The notes under the pieces are model-generated. The model was not told where the DNA came from, searched no databases, and saw nothing but the letters and a program-made list of their open reading frames with translations. 64,000 bases of DNA from Sepioteuthis lessoniana (lineage: Eukaryota; Mollusca; Cephalopoda; Myopsida; Loliginidae): assembly GCA_963585895.1 (NCBI GenBank), contig OY757904.1, positions 84,528,336 through 84,592,335 of the forward strand, in the 5' to 3' direction. Below, piece after piece: positions 46,279-55,538 of the stretch. The translations under genes were made by a program, and so were the position numbers. The first letter of the stretch is position 1. Each line of letters starts with the position of its first letter.

Positions 46279-49200
46279 TATCTGTTGTTTACAGGAGACT
46301 CACTTCGACTCCAACTTCTATGAAGGTATTCTGGCGAGGGGCTATTTGTCCTTCTCAGCATGCTTTGATGGTCGTTCTAGAGGTGTCACCTGGCTGGTAA
46401 GTAGAAGTCTGGACGCTTCGTGCGCTCTTGTTCTTTCAGATCCGGCGGGCAGACTTTGTGTTCTGGACGTTACCATAAAGGATAAGGCTTTTCGATTGAT
46501 TGGGGTTTATGGGCCCAATGTTACCAGTGAGCTTCCTGCCTTTTTCCGGCGCATCGAGCCGTACGTCGTCCCGTCAAAGCGGGTAATTTTAGTGGGAGAT
46601 TGGAACGCCGTCCTTGATCCCAACTTAGATAGAGGGGCTACTAGTGCGGGTACTAACTCCTTGGATGCCAGATATTTTCGTGAGTTTGTCCAGAAATTTG
46701 ATCTGGTGGACAAATTTCGCGAAAGGCATCCAAATAAGATAGTTTGGACTTGGACCGGTAGGGGCGCCTCGGCCCAGCTGTATAGCTATTTGGACCGAAT
46801 GTTAGTTAAGCGAGTCGACTTAGACTATTTAGGTGGTCCAAGTTTTGAGCCGTATAAAAATTCCGACCACAAATTTTTATGTGTGTCGATTAGGTTAGAT
46901 AAGGCTAGATGTAGGATGTCTGGTTACTGGAAGTTCAACCTTTCCCTTTTGGCGGAGGCTGACTTCCGGAACCAGCTAGAACTAACGATAAAGCGGGAAT
47001 TGACGGGGGCTATTATGGGTAATAGGTGGTGGGCTAACCTTAAGGATAGCATTAGATCCTTTGCTGCCGACTATAGTAGGAGACTCAAGTCAGCTAGGGT
47101 AGCGGAGCAAAGCTCGATTAAGGATAAGCTAGATAGGGCGGTGTTGGCGGGAGATAGTGGGCAAGTTAACATAGCTAAGGCCGAGCTGGCCTCCTTACAA
47201 ATTATGGAGTACCAAGCTCTGGTAGTTAGGGCTAGGTTAAAGAGAATGTCCTGCGAGGCGACGAATATGGCCCAGGAATTACGGGCCGAGGAACTCAGGC
47301 ATGCTACAGATCGGCATATCGCCAGTGTCACATTGCCGGAGGGGCTCCGTCGAACTACAAACGAAGCCATCTGTGGGGAGTTTCGGCAGTATTTCTTGAA
47401 GCTTTTCACCAGGGAGCCCGGACTGAGTTCTGCTCAGTTCGACACCTATCTTGCCGACTTCCCTCGCCTTTCGGTGACTGAAGCGGCTGGGTGTGAGGAG
47501 CGCATAAAGGAGGAGGAGATTCGGGTTGCACTCAAGTCGGTCGGGCTGGATAAGTCCCCCGGAATTGATGGTCTGCCCTATGAAGTGTACTTGAGGTTGT
47601 CGCACATGTTTGTCCCCTTGCTGGCAACCATCTATAACAACTGGATGAGGCAGGGTACTATACCCAGACGCTTCACCAGGGGTATAGTGAAGTTGCTTCA
47701 TAAGAACAAACATGGTGGGGATGGGGTTAGTAACTTTCGCCCTTTAACGATGTTAAACACGGACTTAAAGATTTTGGCGAAGATCTTGGCAAACCGCTTG
47801 CAGACTGTCCTGCCTAGTCTGATTTGCCCCGAGCAGACTTGTGCTGTGAAGGGTAGGACTATCCAGGACAGTCTTCATCTGGTCCGCACGATCGTAGAAA
47901 AAGTCGACGGAAATGCCGCGCTGATCAATTTAGATCAGTCCAAGGCCTTCGATAGGGTTGACCATGCTTTTCTTGAGGCTGTCTTGTCTTCGGCTGGCTT
48001 CGGGGTTGATTTTCGCACCTGGATACGTCTCCTTTATGCGTCCCCCGGAGTCATGGTGGAGGTGAACGGGGTAAGGTCGGAGCCCTTCACTCTGACTCGA
48101 TCGATTCGTCAGGGTTGCCCGTTATCGCCCATGTTGTATATCCTGGCGTTAGAGCCTTTTCTACGCAGGATAAAGGCGAACCCGGTCCTACGCGGCCTCA
48201 CGTTACCTGGCGCCAGTGAGGTGGCCAGGTACACTGCATACGCGACGTCAGCGTGCTTGTAACGAGCAGTGCCGAGGTGGAGGAGGTGAGCAAAGAAATC
48301 GGAAGGTACGAAGCTGTAACAGGGGCCAAGATTAACCGCGAAAAGTCTGTCGGCTTGCGGTTGGGCTCGTGGAAAGGCTGTGCTCTTCCCGGCCCCTTCA
48401 TTTGGAAAGACGGTCCGTGCAAGATACTCGGCGTCTGGTTTGGGCCTGACCTTCAACTGGAGAAAAATTGGTCGGAGGTACTGAATAAGGTCGTAGCCGC
48501 AACTGAGTTGTGGCTGCGTAGAAGGCTTTCCCTTAAGGGTCGGGCAGAGGTGTGCAATTCGCACATCTACTCCCTAGCCGTATACCGACTTTCAGTACTT
48601 CCTATCCCGCCCACCATCCTATTCAAGCTGGAAAGGATTCTCTTCCAGTTTCTCTGGGCCAAGAGACATCCTTTGGTGCGACGGGAGATCTGTTACCTTC
48701 ACCCTTCTGAAGGCGGTCTAGGAGTGCCTAACGTCGAGGTACGGCGCCATACTTTGCGTCTTACTTTCCTAGACCGGATGTGTTCACGAGACACAGCGAC
48801 GGGAAGCGTCTGGAAAGAAGACGCTAAACAATCTTTCCCGTCGCTAAGAAGTGTGCATTTTGCAGATGGGGAGGCCCATCGGTTGCCCAGATGCGAATGC
48901 CCCTTCTATCGCAAGTGCCGGCATGCTTTGAAAGTTCTCTCTCGGCTGCAGACAGGTCTCTCTGTTTAGTCAGGGGGGCCGCTAGCGATGGTCTGATTGG
49001 CGAGCTCGGTGTGACGGAGGCGGAGGGTCGCTTACTGTGGCCTTGGGCCCCCAGGATGAGGTGTCTCAATAATGACGAGGCTTTCCTCACCTGGCTGGTC
49101 ATTCGGAATGCCCTCTGGGTCGGCAAGAAATTGTTTGCAGCACAACAGGTCATTTCGCCTGAGTGCGGCCGGTGCGGTGATTTGGAAGAGACTATTAGTC

Positions 49201-49602
49201 ACACCCTCTTTCATTGCCCGGTCGTACGGCCGCTGTGCAAGCTTCTTGAAGGCTACATGGTCCGCATCCTCAATGGAAAGTTTTTTTGTCCTGGAAGCCA
49301 GTTCTGTGTGCAGCAATGTGGTGCCGAGGTTGAACAGACAGGAACATTATGTGTTTCTCTGCTTACTCGGCGTTATGCGTGTCGTGATTTGGACAACGAG
49401 AATGAAGGAACTCTGCGAGGATGAGTCTTTTTCTTCTCAGACCCTGGTGGCATTTTTTAAACACCAAATCAAAGTCAAAATCCGGTCTGAGAGAAAAAGA
49501 CTCTCTTCGCGGGATTTTGGCGAAAGGTGGGTGACTGTTGCGCGCTTGTGTCGCGTGGTAGGAGCCAACCTTATTTTCACTTTGGACGTTCCAGGGACTT
49601 AA
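46275..49602 (+). pseudogene. Tx1 LINE K ORF2, broken
   Basis: The endonuclease begins abruptly at RGIDICCLQETHFD; its first about 20 residues are lost. 46346-48262 is open through LVGDWNAVLDP, YLDRMLVKR, SDHKFL, SPGIDGLPYEVYL, INLDQSKAFDRVDH and RQGCPLSPMLYIL. At motif C (near 48240) four bases are missing, so the ADD box is destroyed and the frame shifts; VSVLVTSSAEVEEV then continues in 48253-48969. Two further shifts near 48960 and 49330 follow. The Cys/His tail reads CGRCGDLEETISHTLFHC. Inactive. Confidence 0.85.
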
Positions 49603-50341
49603 GAATTTTGAGTTACCGGAAGGACGTGACCACCCAGCCCAGGTAAGTTAGAATTTTTTTAGGCCATTTTTGATTTAGTTTGTTCCTAATTTAGTTAACT
49701 TAGCTAGAGTATGCAAGGTCATCGGGCCCCCCCTTTTTTGTCCCCTTCTTTTGTTTTACTCTCCCTTCCCTTCCCCTCTGTTAGATGACAGGAATTGGAG
49801 TTCTCCAGGAGTGCGAGGGAGGGCTTATGTTATTTCATGTTTATTGTTTATTTATATTTTTTTTTCCCAATTATTTATCTTATTTGATTATTTTTCCTCC
49901 TTCGACACTATTTTCGACTGGTTAACTCCTCTTTCTGCCATGTTTTAGTACGTGGGGGGGACCCCATACTAACTATCATAATGTATATATGTTTTGTTCA
50001 CTTTCGTTTTTAGGGGAAATACTTGTAAATAAATGTACATAGCATTCGTTTAGTTTTTTAAAAATGTTCCCCTCCCCCTCACTTTGTAAATATGGGTTTA
50101 AGTTTAGAAATCCATGGAGCAGTAGTGTTGTTTTGGTGATTGTTGTTTTTGGTGGATGCAGTTTGAGAGTGATATGTTTAATTGAGGTATTTTGGTGTTT
50201 CTTAATTTGGAGATATGTATTGGTCAGTGGATGAGTCTAGTTAAGTTAGAGATTAGGATAGTGTAGACCAGCCCCCCCCCCATTTTTAGGCCTTGTGCCA
50301 TATTTGTATTTTCTTTTACCTTTTTAAAAAAATACAATAAA
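49603..50341 (+). other. Tx1 LINE K 3'UTR
   Basis: About 740 bp, C- and T-rich with several homopolymers. It carries the GGCCTTGTGCC phrase near 50290 shared with H, I and J, and ends ACAATAAA. Confidence 0.7.
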
Positions 50342-50427
50342 TAGTGTCTTGACTATGCTGGACCTCAGGTAAGTGTTGCTGTTATTATTGTCACTATTAT
50401 TGCTGTTGTATATTGTTGCGTTCTACA
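50342..50427 (-). repeat. gypsy LTR, part 2 (start of LTR)
   Basis: On the minus strand it begins TGTAGAACGCAAC (50427) and runs to target site a. It completes the LTR begun at 37303-37520. It is immediately preceded on the minus strand by a purine tract (50442-50428), marking it as the 3' LTR of the pol block to the right. Confidence 0.85.
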
Positions 50428-52591
50428 TCTCCCCTCCCCCCCACGGGTGGACCGGGTTGCTTGGGAGGGGTGTCTCTCTTTTATGCCTGGTTTGTTGTGT
50501 GGTAGTAACCTAGAGATAGCTCGGGGAATCCTTGATGATCGAAGTCGTGGGGATATATGTGTGGTTTGTTGTTGGGGTCTGGTTGCTGTGCATGTGCTAT
50601 CACAGGGAGACAATGGGGGATGTGTGACTGTAGCATCAGTTGACGGGATTGTTGGTCCTAGTGTCGCACTTGGTATCGGGGTTGGTGTAGGCTTGAGCTG
50701 GCACTTTTTGAGGAAGCGACGGTTCCTAAGTGTGATTCTTCCGGAGCCATCAACCCTGATTTTGTATTGACGCTCAGGTAGAGCGGAGATTATCTTTCCT
50801 GTGGTGTTCCACCAGCGATTAAGTGGGTTTTGAATGGTCACTGTGTCACCGGCTTGTAATGGGCATAGGTTGTGAGTATGTCTGTTGTATCTTTCTACCA
50901 ACTTAGCATTGCGTTTATGAAGAATTACTTCACGGCGTTGCGCTGCCGCTATCCATTCAGGATGTGGTTTGTAAAGGAATGGTTGCGAAGGGATGGAATC
51001 CCGGAGCCGGCGGTGGAGTAGTAGTTGTGCCGGTGATAGGCCAATACCTTGAATTGGGGTATTTCTGTACTGCAGGAGGGCTCGAGCGGCCTTGTCATTG
51101 TCCAGGGAACCTTGAGTGTCTGTGTTTCCGTTGACTATCCTCTTTGCAGTTTTTACTGCTAGCTCTGCACGGCCATTGGACTGGGGATATGCGACCGAGG
51201 ATCGTCTGTGCTTTACGCCCCATATCTGAAGGAATTCCTGGAATGCAGTAGAGGTGAATGGTTGGCCACCATCTGTACTGATTTCCTCTGGAGTGCCATA
51301 CGTTTGAAATAGTTGTCGACAGATGGACATTAATTTTGATGTTGTGGCATGGCCTGGTTTCAAATGATATAATATGAGCCAGCCAGTCAATCTGTCTGCG
51401 CAGGCAAGGTACGTAACATGCTCAACGTGGAATATGTCCATCACTATTTGTTGGAATGGCCATTCTGGAGATGGTGTCATGGTGATGGGTTCTCGTGGTT
51501 GGCTAGGGGCGATGGTCGTACAAATCGAGCAATTTGCTCTAAAGTTTCGTATTGAGGCGTTCATTCCCGGCCAATAAACAGAGTCATTAGCTCGAGCTTT
51601 CATTCCATCTACGCCTTGGTGGGCTGAGTGTAGGCAGTGCAATATTTTCTTTCTTAAGGGCTTTGGTATTACGATTCTTCTGTCCATTAATACTAGCCCT
51701 CTGTCATTGCTAAGTCGGTGTCGCACCTCCCAGAAATCACGGATGTCAGGTTCTGTGAGGTTGCGTTTGGGTGAGAATCCCTGGTTAATCGCATTTATCA
51801 GGGTTGTATAGGTCTTGTCATTTCGACCCAATGCCCGAATGTGGTCAGGGGTTATAACAGTGGTGTTGTTATCAATGTTTACTGCAGCTTGAATGGCAGC
51901 TAATTCCATTTCAACATCTCTGCTGTTAGAAAGGTGGATATCTTTGGGGGATGGGTTTGTGGGACATATGCTAATGAGCGATTCCACGGTAGCAACTGGG
52001 TTGCGGGAAATGGCATCAGCGCCCCTGTGCCACTTGCCTGGGCAATGTTGAATTGTGAAGTGATATCTTAGGCACTTCTCTTTAAGTCTGAAGAGGCGTG
52101 GGTTGTTTACTTTGCCAAGGTCCCTGTCACCAAATATTCCCGTAAGCGGTTGATGGTCAGTCACTACTATCACATTTGGGCAGCCTATGATGAATAGGCG
52201 GCATTTTTCCAATGACCAGGCGATAGCGGCTGCTTCGCCCTCGATGGGTGCATATCAGCGCTCTGCGTCAGTGCAGAATCTGCAGCCGGCAAATACAATG
52301 TGCCACCCGTCAGGATAACACACTGGGGCTTTCTCGGTGGGGCATGTGCAGTGCTTCTGTAACAGTAGGAAGCCCATTCCATCCTTGCTCCAGTCAGGTG
52401 CTAAGCAGGTCGTTCTATTTATATCAAAAGTGGTGACTCCTTTTTTTACTAGCCCCACTATAACTTGTTTAGATTGCTGAAATGCTTTTTCGAGACCTTC
52501 ATTCCAAACGAAGTTGGAGTTTTATTTTTCAAGTTCTCGGAATGGTAGCATTATAGGGCTTAATGAGTATGCCCATGCTACTTGGTTGACA
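50428..52591 (-). mobile_element. gypsy LTR retrotransposon fossil: RT end, RNase H and integrase
   Basis: Minus-strand internal region of a Ty3/gypsy element. It carries the end of RT, RNase H and a long open integrase part (RNase H-type TDHQPL near 52150, the zinc-binding HXXH...CXXC region near 51550, the catalytic core, and a C-terminal chromo/GPY-like part). It ends in a purine tract before the 3' LTR. The 5' part of the element is not joined here. It is broken, but long stretches are well preserved, so it is younger than the fossil at 6290. It meets a second gypsy block in opposite orientation at 52592. Confidence 0.85.
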
Positions 52592-52622
52592 AGCCCTATA
52601 ATGCTACCATTCCGAGAACTTG
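52530..52622. repeat. 31 bp perfect inverted repeat at a gypsy inversion junction
   Basis: Arms 52530-52560 and 52592-52622 are exact reverse complements, with a 31 nt spacer. The left arm belongs to the minus-strand pol block; the right arm is followed at once by the start of a plus-strand LTR. Confidence 0.9.
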
Positions 52623-52872
52623 TAAAAAAAAACGCAACAATATACAACAGCAATAATAGTGACAATAATAACAGCAACACTTACCTGAGGTCCAGCATAG
52701 TCAAGATTAATGCTTACTGGACAGGGTTGGTATTTATGAACAAACATATCCAATTAGATGTTCTAGCCAATCACAATCCAAGGAATGGACCGGCCAATGT
52801 GTGCACATTGGAATCTCCCAATATGCCATAAATAGCTCCTTCATTGAGGACTGATTTACTTTAGTCTTAGCC
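52621..52872 (+). repeat. gypsy LTR (plus orientation), part before LINE J
   Basis: Starts TGTA with an A-run and then CGCAACAATATACAAC. It contains target site a (empty, antisense, about 52695), the TATA-like CCATAAATAGC (52825) and target site b, after which LINE J is inserted. The last 39 bp of the LTR are at 59730-59768. Confidence 0.85.
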
Positions 52873-53298
52873 TTTTTTTTTCTTTGCTTCTAAAGTTTTA
52901 CGTTCCTTCACGCTACCTGGAATATTACCTTTAAGCAAGACTTGTTATTTGGATTGGTTATCTCGGTAAGACTTTGTTTGTTTGAATTTTTTAATTTCTT
53001 TTAAAAAAAAAAAAAAGTCTTACCGAGAATCTGTTATTTTGGACACTGGTCTGTCACTTGTTACCTTTCCTTTGTTATCCGACTTGTATTTTGTGTTGTC
53101 GGAATTTGTTAATTTTAATTTTATTTACTTGTCGTTTGTTTCAGGGGTTCTACGAGTTTTTTTGTGACTGTGTTTTTGTGCTGAATTATTTTTACGTCCT
53201 TTTCTTCAGTTTAAAATCGTAGAACCCCCCCTCTCCATACTTGCAACAGGTGGAGGTTAGTTTCATTTACCCTCCTGGCTGATAATCCCTTTTCAGCC
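52873..53298 (+). other. Tx1 LINE J 5'UTR with stem-loop
   Basis: A T-rich leader. A perfect 15 bp inverted repeat (arms 52961-52975 and 53014-53028, TCTCGGTAAGACTTT and its complement) could fold over a 38 nt A/T-rich loop. It ends 426 nt later at the ORF1 ATG, in the context CAGCCATGG. Confidence 0.75.
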
Positions 53299-55527
53299 AT
53301 GGAGGGGGAAACGACAACCCCAAATGAGACAACTAAGACCACTCCTATGATAACCCCAACTCCAAGTCTTATTGGATCAAATTGGCCTTCGCTGCCGATC
53401 CCCGAAGACACAACAGAAGCTGGAACATCCCAGGACAGCCCGATTCAGCCAGCCCAAAAAAGCCCCACCGCCTGGAAAGGCCAGCAGAGGGGGCCGGAAG
53501 AGTACGAAAGAGACCGGGTGGGCAGATTCGCCAAATATTTTAAAGGAAACGAAATCTTGCCCATCCCGGAAATTGTGGATAAAATTGCCCCAAGAGTCCT
53601 CTCACTGGTCGTTTCCGACCTTAAGACCAAAAGGCTGGTGGGGCTAACAAAAGAAGTATTCGACGAGCTGATAAGGAAGGCAGGCATCCCATGCCAATAC
53701 TTTTGCCGCAAAAGTTTTGCGACATGGGATGTCCTCCTTCCTACTGAAAAGCAGGCGGCCAAGGCGGCTGAGTCGGATATTACAACTAAGCACTTCAGGT
53801 TACAGCCGGAGTACCAAGGTACCCGTAGGCTCCGCGTTACAGTGTGTAATGTCCCGGCTATTATCACTGGGGAGGTCCTCGCGGCGTACCTAAGCGCCTA
53901 TGGCAACGTTGAGGAATTTAACCTCCTCAGATCTCCGGCCGGGACAGCCTACGGGGATTATGCCTTCCGGCTGTGCCTGACCAGGGATGGCTTCAAAGCC
54001 ATCCCTGAAACGCTGATTTGCGGGGATCGGCAAATGATGGTGATGGTGGAGGGAAGACACCCCAGGTGCTGGGGGTGCAAACAGATTGGACACATCGCCA
54101 AGTTTTGCCCCCAGCGACCTGAAAATAAGGAAAAGGCGGCGTCGACAACAACAACAACAACAACAAAAGACGCGGCGCCCTCCACCATCACCAAAGAAGC
54201 GGAGGCCAAGGGCCCGGGTCAGGTCCAGCCCCAAAACAAGCAAGAGGGCTGGACTGAAGTGACCAAAAAGAGGAGGGGATCCCCTAAACAAGGGAGTGAA
54301 AAAAGTCCAAATACATCCCCTCCTCAAAAACAAACCAAGGCCCAAACACAAGAAGCAGCAGCAGCAGCAGCAACAGTAACAACAGCAGAACCATCGGCAG
54401 CGGCAACAACAGTTGCAACAGCAACTCCAACAGAAACAGCAGTAACAACAACAGAAACAGCAGCAACAGAACAACCAGCAGCAGCAGCAGTAAAGAAGCA
54501 TACAAATAAAAAAAAACCAGCAACCCCCAAGACACCAGCAACCCCCAAGACACCAGCAACTCCATCACCCAAAAAGACCAAAAAAAAAGCTAAACCGGTC
54601 GAAGAGATGGAGACCATAACAAATCTAAAGAGGAGAAGGGACAGTGGAGAGGGCACAGCAAAAAAACTGTGCCCAGAAAAAACGCATCCTGAGGCAGGCC
54701 CCTCCTCTCAACCATTGCCACCAGTACCTGCACCACTTTCTCCACTACCCTCACCAACATTCCCACCTCCTAAAATAACATTACCATCTCCTCCCCAACA
54801 AATGGATCCTCTTTCACCCCAACAGAAACTCTTCATCCAAAAACATTACCGCCCTTATAAAATCCCCCTCCCCAGATCACAGTCTGCCGAAAGGGCACAA
54901 CCCTCGGGCCTAGCCCGAACCCCATCCCTTCCCTCACTTAGCCCTAGTGACTTTTCCTCCCAAGAGCTTTTCCCGGCGATCATTTCCCCAAAAAGAAAAA
55001 CCAATGCTCCCGCGGAAAAAAAGAAATACCAGAACAAGGAACTAACAATCGGACAAATACAGCGGGCAGCGGCTTTATGCTCTGCAGAGCTGGAGGCAGT
55101 TGGGAACTTCCAGCTCCGGAAGGCACTAAAGCCGTTGGCCAGCTTAGAAAAAATTCAAAACCTCAGAGTTTCAAATCCCACGAATTTCCGGAGTGCAGCC
55201 ATGGTGACCACTTTTGTCCGGTCAGCTGGCGACCGTACCAAGGGCGTATGGAAGTTCTTGAGTACGGTCTGTCAGACTGATACGGGCATAAAGCTGGCGG
55301 AGTTGGAGCACTCCTCCCTCAAAAAATGTATAACTTATTGTTCAGGGAGGGTCCCGATTTTGGTTCACCCGTCTCTTTATAGGGCCCTAAAGCTGAAGTT
55401 CCCCATAGATGTCGGCGGAATCACCAGGGACAACCAAGTGATGACTGAACTTGGTACCGGTTCCCTGCGTCAGGCTGTCGGCATCCTCACGCCCAAGGAT
55501 TTCCGGCCCGTAGTCGACGATGAGTAA
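53299..55527 (+). CDS. Tx1 LINE J ORF1 protein (742 aa, RNA-binding)
   Basis: Intact. Residues 1-60 are Thr/Pro-rich with LIGSNWPSLPIPED. About 70-245 is an RRM-like module (VVSDLKTKRLVGLTKE, ATWDVLLPTEKQA, RRLRVTVCNVPA, YGDYAFRLCLTRDGF). A CCHC knuckle follows, with Cys257, Cys260, His265 and Cys270 (CWGCKQIGHIAKFC). About 280-440 is a low-complexity Ala/Thr/Gln linker encoded by CAG and ACA repeats. A basic stretch, a Pro-rich segment (470-530) and a conserved C-terminal domain (about 580-742, ending SLRQAVGILTPKDFRP) complete it. The layout matches Tx1 ORF1 proteins, which bind the element's RNA in a ribonucleoprotein. The ATG sits in a good context and aligns with the H start. The stop lies 11 nt before ORF2. 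Confidence 0.9.
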   Translation: MEGETTTPNETTKTTPMITPTPSLIGSNWPSLPIPEDTTEAGTSQDSPIQPAQKSPTAWKGQQRGPEEYERDRVGRFAKYFKGNEILPIPEIVDKIAPRVLSLVVSDLKTKRLVGLTKEVFDELIRKAGIPCQYFCRKSFATWDVLLPTEKQAAKAAESDITTKHFRLQPEYQGTRRLRVTVCNVPAIITGEVLAAYLSAYGNVEEFNLLRSPAGTAYGDYAFRLCLTRDGFKAIPETLICGDRQMMVMVEGRHPRCWGCKQIGHIAKFCPQRPENKEKAASTTTTTTTKDAAPSTITKEAEAKGPGQVQPQNKQEGWTEVTKKRRGSPKQGSEKSPNTSPPQKQTKAQTQEAAAAAATVTTAEPSAAATTVATATPTETAVTTTETAATEQPAAAAVKKHTNKKKPATPKTPATPKTPATPSPKKTKKKAKPVEEMETITNLKRRRDSGEGTAKKLCPEKTHPEAGPSSQPLPPVPAPLSPLPSPTFPPPKITLPSPPQQMDPLSPQQKLFIQKHYRPYKIPLPRSQSAERAQPSGLARTPSLPSLSPSDFSSQELFPAIISPKRKTNAPAEKKKYQNKELTIGQIQRAAALCSAELEAVGNFQLRKALKPLASLEKIQNLRVSNPTNFRSAAMVTTFVRSAGDRTKGVWKFLSTVCQTDTGIKLAELEHSSLKKCITYCSGRVPILVHPSLYRALKLKFPIDVGGITRDNQVMTELGTGSLRQAVGILTPKDFRPVVDDE

Positions 55528-55538
55528 GGTAAGTCGGA

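Larger units (their letters stand above)
43964..50341 (+). mobile_element. Tx1-clade LINE K, divergent subfamily, decayed
   Basis: Plus-strand 6.4 kb element in tandem behind I. Its 5' end TTTTGTCTAGG resembles that of I. ORF1 spans 44218-46278, ORF2 about 46275-49602, and the 3'UTR runs to 50341, ending ACAATAAA against TAGTGTCTTGACTATGCT. The proteins are clearly Tx1-like but much less similar to H, I and J than these are to each other. Several frame breaks; older or from a separate lineage. Confidence 0.88.

Noticed and set aside
53445-54656. Several antisense open frames (Leu-, Cys- and Val-rich) opposite ORF1 of LINE J
   Set aside because: They are shadows of the CAG/ACA repeats and GC-rich codons of ORF1; no start context, domain or conservation.
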